The notes beneath the pieces were generated by a model that did no database searches, was not told where the DNA came from, and saw only the letters and a list, made by a program, of their open reading frames with translations. From positions 24,036,358-24,100,357 of the forward strand of contig OY987244.1 in the NCBI GenBank assembly GCA_963920765.1: a stretch of DNA of 64,000 bases. The letters are read 5' to 3'. This document shows, piece by piece, positions 59,484 through 64,000 of this stretch (positions within the stretch are counted from its first letter, which is position 1; each line of letters begins with the position of its first letter). The stretch is from Ulota crispa (lineage: Eukaryota; Streptophyta; Bryopsida; Orthotrichales; Orthotrichaceae). Made by a program: the position numbers and the translations under genes.

Positions 59484-59857
59484 GAGCATCTCCTGCAGCA
59501 TGTCAAAACAACCCTGCGCTCCCTAGCTGTAACAGCTTTTGCTTTTCAAGTCTCCAACAGCACTCGATGCTTCCATGTGCAAGTCGCGGGGCCTTTAGAT
59601 TGAGCCTTGTTCCCGTCAAATCCAAGCTTTTCTCCAAGCCTCCTTCACGGTCCTTTCCAAGCATTGTTCACGCACTATTCACACACGGCCCCACTCCATA
59701 GCCAGGCATACTTGTGCAATTTGTTGTAATACAAGTGCCGGCCCTAAAACCTCCAAGGTTGCAGGAGAACTTCAAGCCTTGCCGTGAAGGTTCGCATCAT
59801 TCTCCCCATGAACCCTCATTTTTCTAAGGCTTGGAAAGCGTGCTGCAAGAGATGCCC
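59484..59857. mobile_element. Harbinger/Tourist-like MITE (374 bp)
   Basis: TAA target duplication (59,481-59,483 and 59,858-59,860). The ends are GAGCATCTCCTGCAGCATG and, inward from the right, GGGCATCTCTTGCAGCACG. A 3-bp TAA duplication with G(A/G)GCATCTC-type ends fits PIF/Harbinger. The interior is clearly GC-richer than the surrounding desert. No coding. Confidence 0.78.
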
Positions 59858-59860
59858 TAA

Positions 59861-61026
59861 TGGGCCTACATTGTCTACTAATTGATATTCATATATCTAC
59901 TATTTGGTGGAAAAAATACAATAAATGAAACATTCATTAATTTGGGAAAAACTTGATTTGAGGACTTCTGAGTTTTTACATCCACAACAAGGTATTTATC
60001 AGGAATTTATTGAATACTCTTTCAAGGACATAAATTCCAAAAATTCCAAAATTGAATTTATCCCCAACTAAATGAATATTGTCTAAGTTCTATTAGAAGA
60101 GTCTCCAAGTACATTATTATAAAGCTTCTTTCAATACAACATGTAAAGTTGCTATACAAAATTTTGCTACTAGAGAAGAAAAAGCTACTTAAAAAAAGCT
60201 TTTAAATATGTGCTCCCAAACTAGATAAAGAGAAATTTGGAACTTCACTATGTTGCATGTAAGTGTTTTTCCCTTCTAGATGTTTGAAGAATCTAAACAA
60301 GTGATTGTACATTTAAGGGGATTCTTAGTGAAGCAACCCAAATTACTACATTGAAGTTGACAACACTTGAAAAACTTGGTGTAGAGACTCGTAGGCATAC
60401 TCTAACAACAAAGTTGATGTGAAGAAAGTTCATTCTTTATCAGCCCTCTTATCAATTTGGTTTTTAAAATTTTCAAAATGCCTCTAATCTATTAGCATTT
60501 TGGGACTAGTTCTAGGAGGGTGGACTCCAATGAATTAATTAAAGTATTATTTTCCCAATTGTTTCAATGGTTTTCTAGATGCAATGCCTAACATGCGTGG
60601 TTTGTTAAAGTTTGGTGCCCAAATTTATTAAATTTGGGCGTACTTGGTATTTGCTTAATTTTAAAAGGTTTATTCAATATTGTGTGCCTACCCAATAGTA
60701 CTATCAAATCAACCCAAATAATAGAAATCGATAATCATGATAACGTTCAATACAGGGACATTATTGATTTGGCACAAATATGAAAAGTTTTTTATAGCTT
60801 TTGTCTATAATACTCAAGTATTTAGTTATGACTCTATGCAATCCTAGTACAAAAATGTTGCATTACAAAGAAATTGGACCTTAATAACATATAAATATAA
60901 CTACAAGACAAAAAAAAACTTATTAATGAGTAATTTTATTTTATTGGTTGAGATTGTGGAACTTTTGTTCTTAGTTCTCTATATTGTACAAGGGAGCACA
61001 AAAATTTAGTCTAACCTCTACTAAGG
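59861..61026. other. AT-rich desert, nothing recognised
   Basis: No ORF with a domain, no clear repeat pair. Confidence 0.5.
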
Positions 61027-61028
61027 TA

Positions 61029-61333
61029 TGTGCACCCATAAGCACCAGTGTCCCCATAACCATCACCTTTGAAAATCTTGGAAAATTTGTAGAAGTGAAT
61101 AGATGTAATGACAAGGATGTACAACATGTGAACATGAAATCTTGAAAGTGGTTATGGGTGCAATGGTGGTTTGCTCTTTAAAAAATCACAACTTATTCTC
61201 ACAATATCCAAATAATACATTTGAAAGTTCAAACTCATTATTTTTTTGTTCCTAATAGAATCCTATAATTTTCTAGCTGTTTATTGATACTCATCATGTT
61301 CAAAACCCTTAGTTTGACGCTTATGGATGTACA
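61029..61333. mobile_element. Small TIR element (S family, copy 2, uninterrupted)
   Basis: Ends TGTGCACCCATAAGC and, inward from right, TGTACATCCATAAGC, flanked by TA on both sides (61,027-61,028; 61,334-61,335). The interior matches 27,570-27,825 and 28,791-28,839, so it is the unoccupied reference for the TTAA insertion at 27,830. About 305 bp, no coding. Confidence 0.8.
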
Positions 61334-62703
61334 TATCTTAGAAACAAGTTTTTATAATAGAAATCCTTTAGTTTTTGCTTAACACTTGTAACTAATTCCT
61401 TGATTCCTATATGGATTAAAGTATTTGATTTTCTTATTGCATTAATCAAGTGACGGTTTTTTGAAGATGACATGAATATTCTACAAAACTAAAGAGACAT
61501 TTCTTCATCATAGAGGGATACAATTGTTTCATCAAAAAAAATGATTTAGGGCAGTTGCATAGTCGGTTGACCCAAAATGCGTGTCCCATTTAATTTTCAG
61601 GAAGATGTTTTGATTGTAAGGCTTATTTCTTATTGAAGAAAGAGCTTGGAAGCATCCTAAATTAGTAAATATGTTCTATAGTTGTTCATAAAACAAAATA
61701 TGTAATTAATATTTGCTAAAATTGATAATACTAGAAATAAGGGACTTTTCAATGCATATATTTGGAGTGTCCCATTCACAGCATCCTTTGAGCATTCACA
61801 ACATCCTATGAAAATGATAGACATAATATATCAATTTAGCTTTAATGCGTACATAGGGACTACATATGTGATTTAGCATCTTTTAAGTATTTCAAAAACA
61901 TGCTATAATTTTAGACAAGTGGCGTACAAGAATAGCCATGGATTATTTCGTGCCGGCTGAATGTTTAGGCGGCAATATCTAAATGATTTTAACATTTTTT
62001 TAGTTTTTTCTTTTTTCTTTTGCAAAAGTCTTCCTAATGGCTACATGAGCTTGGCTTTTTTTGTAGAATGCATGTATTTGTATAAGAAAAACAAACACTT
62101 TGTGATCCATACTCATAGAAATTTCAAAATTTTGGACTTTTTATGAGGTCTTATCTGCCGTTTTGGGTCAAATGACCATGCAAGTGCCCTTTACTTAACA
62201 TTATCCAAATTAAAGTGGGAGTAAATATTAAATTTTAACCATGTTGCCAAACAAATTCAACAATTGTCAAATAGTATGGGAAATCTCAAAATAATGTACA
62301 TAAAACTTAGCCCCGAGAGGACCAAGCCCACTTTTTTTGCAAAGAACACTCAAAACTATCATTTCTAATCATTTGATCTTGAGAAGAGAAAAATTGTTTT
62401 TCAAAAAAGAATTGTAGAATTTGCACTAGATTTATGCAAGAAGACATGGTGAAAGTTTTGTGAGGTTTGACTGTAAACTATGAGAGATATAATCATACAA
62501 AGTTAGTATAAAAGTTTTTTGACCTTTGCTAGAAAGTTTTAGGTCCTTTTGACCAAATGTTGTCGATATTTTTTGCATTGTAGGAGTTGAAGAGATTTGT
62601 TCAACACGCTCTAAATTGTGTTAGGCATAATTCCACAAGTTTTCATGACCAACATAGCTAGAAATGAAACATACTCTACATTGGCCTGCAATCCTTGCAT
62701 TAA

Positions 62704-62943
62704 CCCCTGAGTGCCTAGAGTTGAAATGAAAAAGCCTGACTTGTGCGCAATCAAAGTGCCCCTGTGGACTGAAAAATATGATCCTCAAGATCACACCATA
62801 TGAATTGTTAGTGGAAGGCATCTCCATCATGCTGGGCTCAATCAGAAGTGGTTTTACCGCACGTGCAATGAGATTATATTGGTCAAAATTGAGTTGACCG
62901 AGCTTTTTGAGAGACATCATAATGTTTCTTGAGCGCTCAAGGG
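62704..62943. mobile_element. 240-bp TTAA-flanked element
   Basis: TTAA at 62,700-62,703 and 62,944-62,947. Imperfect ends CCCCTGAGTGCCTA and, inward, CCCTTGAGCGCTCA. The minus-strand 99-codon frame at 62,621-62,920 runs across the left border and is not recognised; it is not called as a gene. Confidence 0.6.
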
Positions 62944-62948
62944 TTAAA

Positions 62949-63096
62949 TAGGAGAAAACTTTGTTGAAGCCAACATAAACTACATGATGTTTTCTTGTTT
63001 CTAATACAAAAATTTGTGTTGTTCAATGCAATTTTATGCATTAGAAGCAAGAAAACCTCATGTAGTTTATGTTAACTTCAACAAAATTTTCTTCTA
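62949..63096. repeat. Hairpin with arms of about 58 bp (possible small-RNA precursor or fold-back)
   Basis: The left arm 62,949-63,006 is the near-exact complement of 63,039-63,096 (core AACATAAACTACATGA matched by TCATGTAGTTTATGTT), with a few mismatches and a loop of about 32 nt. Size and mismatch pattern fit a plant miRNA-precursor-like stem or a tiny fold-back MITE adjoining the TTAA element. Confidence 0.7.
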
Positions 63097-63610
63097 GTAT
63101 ATTTGCAAACATGTGCTTTAAATTTACACTACATTGAGGTTTTCTGCAAACCAAATATTTGAAAGATATTTAAAATAAATAAATAAAAACCCAGCAATAG
63201 ATTGGAATATTTTAGCATTCTTGACAACCACAAAAAAAATAGAAAAAAAACTAAACTCTAGTATCTATTGCAATTCAAAGGTTGATTTATTTATTTAATA
63301 CAAAAATGTATATACCTAATACACTATTACTTTGGGTATACTCTAATGAGGGTCATGCCTTTGTTGGTTACTTTTGGGAGAGGTCAATGAAAAAGGCATG
63401 CTTGACCTACCTCTCCAACTAAAAATCCAGTAAAACCTTCCATAACTTTTTATCAATGAATTTGATTTAAAATATATTCACCCCACGTAGTCCTTGCAAA
63501 ATCTCTCTCAAAAAAAAGTTTAATGAAAATAAACAAAAAAATCCCAATGGTATAAGCTTGCCCAAAATCCATTTCGTCCCACATAGAGACATTGATCCTT
63601 GAGGGGTTAA

Positions 63611-64000
63611 ATGGGCACAATACACAAAGATTGGAAGCTCCTATTACTTACTTAGTTCTTCTACAAACTTTGCTTTAAACCACCTCTCAACACATAGTAG
63701 CTCCTTCATGACTGCTCCAAGAAATTTGAATTTATTTGGAGTCTCTTCTAAGCTCAGGTTTAATTTTTGCATCCAAATTGTGTTTAACATGTCAAACATT
63801 CTTTTGTAAGGATTTCTAGATTTAAACAAATGTTCCCTATCAAGCCGCTTATTTTGACGTTTTTGGATCAACTTTGATCATTGTGAATGTGGAAGTACAC
63901 TACTCGATGTTGACAAAACCTTGCAAAATAGTGCACAATTGAATTCTTCACAAAATCCTATTGTTACTTCTACATTAGATTGTGTGACAGCAAAGGAATT
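63611..64000. other. Window end, nothing recognised
   Basis: A minus-strand 75-codon frame (63,644-63,871) has no recognisable domain; no element end was identified. Confidence 0.4.

Larger units (their letters stand above)
62311..63606. mobile_element. Possible 1.3-kb TTAA-type element containing nested elements
   Basis: Left end CCCCGAGAGGACCAAG after TTAG (62,307-62,310); right end, inward, CCCCTCAAGGATCAAT before TTAA (63,607-63,610). The terminal family resembles 27,830-28,786 (CCCCTAAAGGACCAAG). The pairing of these two ends is an inference because other elements lie between them. Confidence 0.45.

Noticed and set aside
62621..62920. Minus-strand 99-codon frame with LNFDQYNLIARAV
   Set aside because: Looked vaguely protein-like, but it crosses the left border of a TTAA element and shows no known domain; a genome-wide search of the internal region could reopen it.
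1..64000. CRISPR array, bacterial operons or rRNA genes
   Set aside because: No regularly spaced direct repeats with unique spacers and no rRNA blocks; the intron-rich genes show a eukaryotic nuclear genome.

Overview
The window looks like nuclear DNA of a land plant. Gene-rich, GC-richer islands with many short GT-AG introns alternate with long AT-rich deserts full of small transposon remnants. The recognisable genes are plant types: the plant-only mismatch-repair gene MSH7, a WOX13-clade (T1) WUSCHEL-related homeobox gene, a BOU-like mitochondrial carrier, a probable DUF2232 plastid membrane protein and a plant PPR/zinc-ribbon protein. The ancestral WOX type and the repeat content fit a non-seed plant such as a bryophyte, but the species is an inference I cannot prove.

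Layout. 1-8,047: MSH7 (18 exons, + strand). 8,048-16,200: no gene, several small terminal-inverted-repeat (TIR) elements. 16,233-19,880: an unrecognised, partly broken minus-strand low-complexity coding region. 19,880-34,650: AT-rich desert with a Tc1-type transposon (23,001-24,583) and a dense nested transposon cluster (27.5-34.6 kb). 35,934-38,054: WOX gene (+). 38,055-41,500: desert. 41,505-43,435: truncated copy of the first three exons of the PPR/zinc-ribbon gene. 43,974-46,178: DUF2232-like gene (+). 46,506-48,999: mitochondrial carrier (-). 50,297-55,803: full 12-exon PPR/zinc-ribbon gene (+). 57,592-59,174: second Tc1-type copy, opposite orientation. 59,175-64,000: desert with further small elements.

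The genes form no operon-like unit. Three of the products (DUF2232-like, carrier, PPR/zinc-ribbon) are probably organellar and MSH7 and WOX are nuclear. For the five main genes I could follow reading phase through every exon, and the exon sums are exact multiples of three.

The most unusual feature is a set of seven elements bordered by TTAA (or a one- to two-base variant) with CCC(C)-starting inverted repeats, the hallmark of piggyBac-type transposition, which is not normally associated with plants. Two of them sit inside other repeats whose second copy or second arm, within this window, preserves the uninterrupted site. Both comparisons show exact TTAA duplication. The second notable system is a pair of nearly identical 1,583-bp Tc1 (DD34E) elements that share the same frameshift and the same TGA stop, so they were apparently mobilised after their transposase was already broken.
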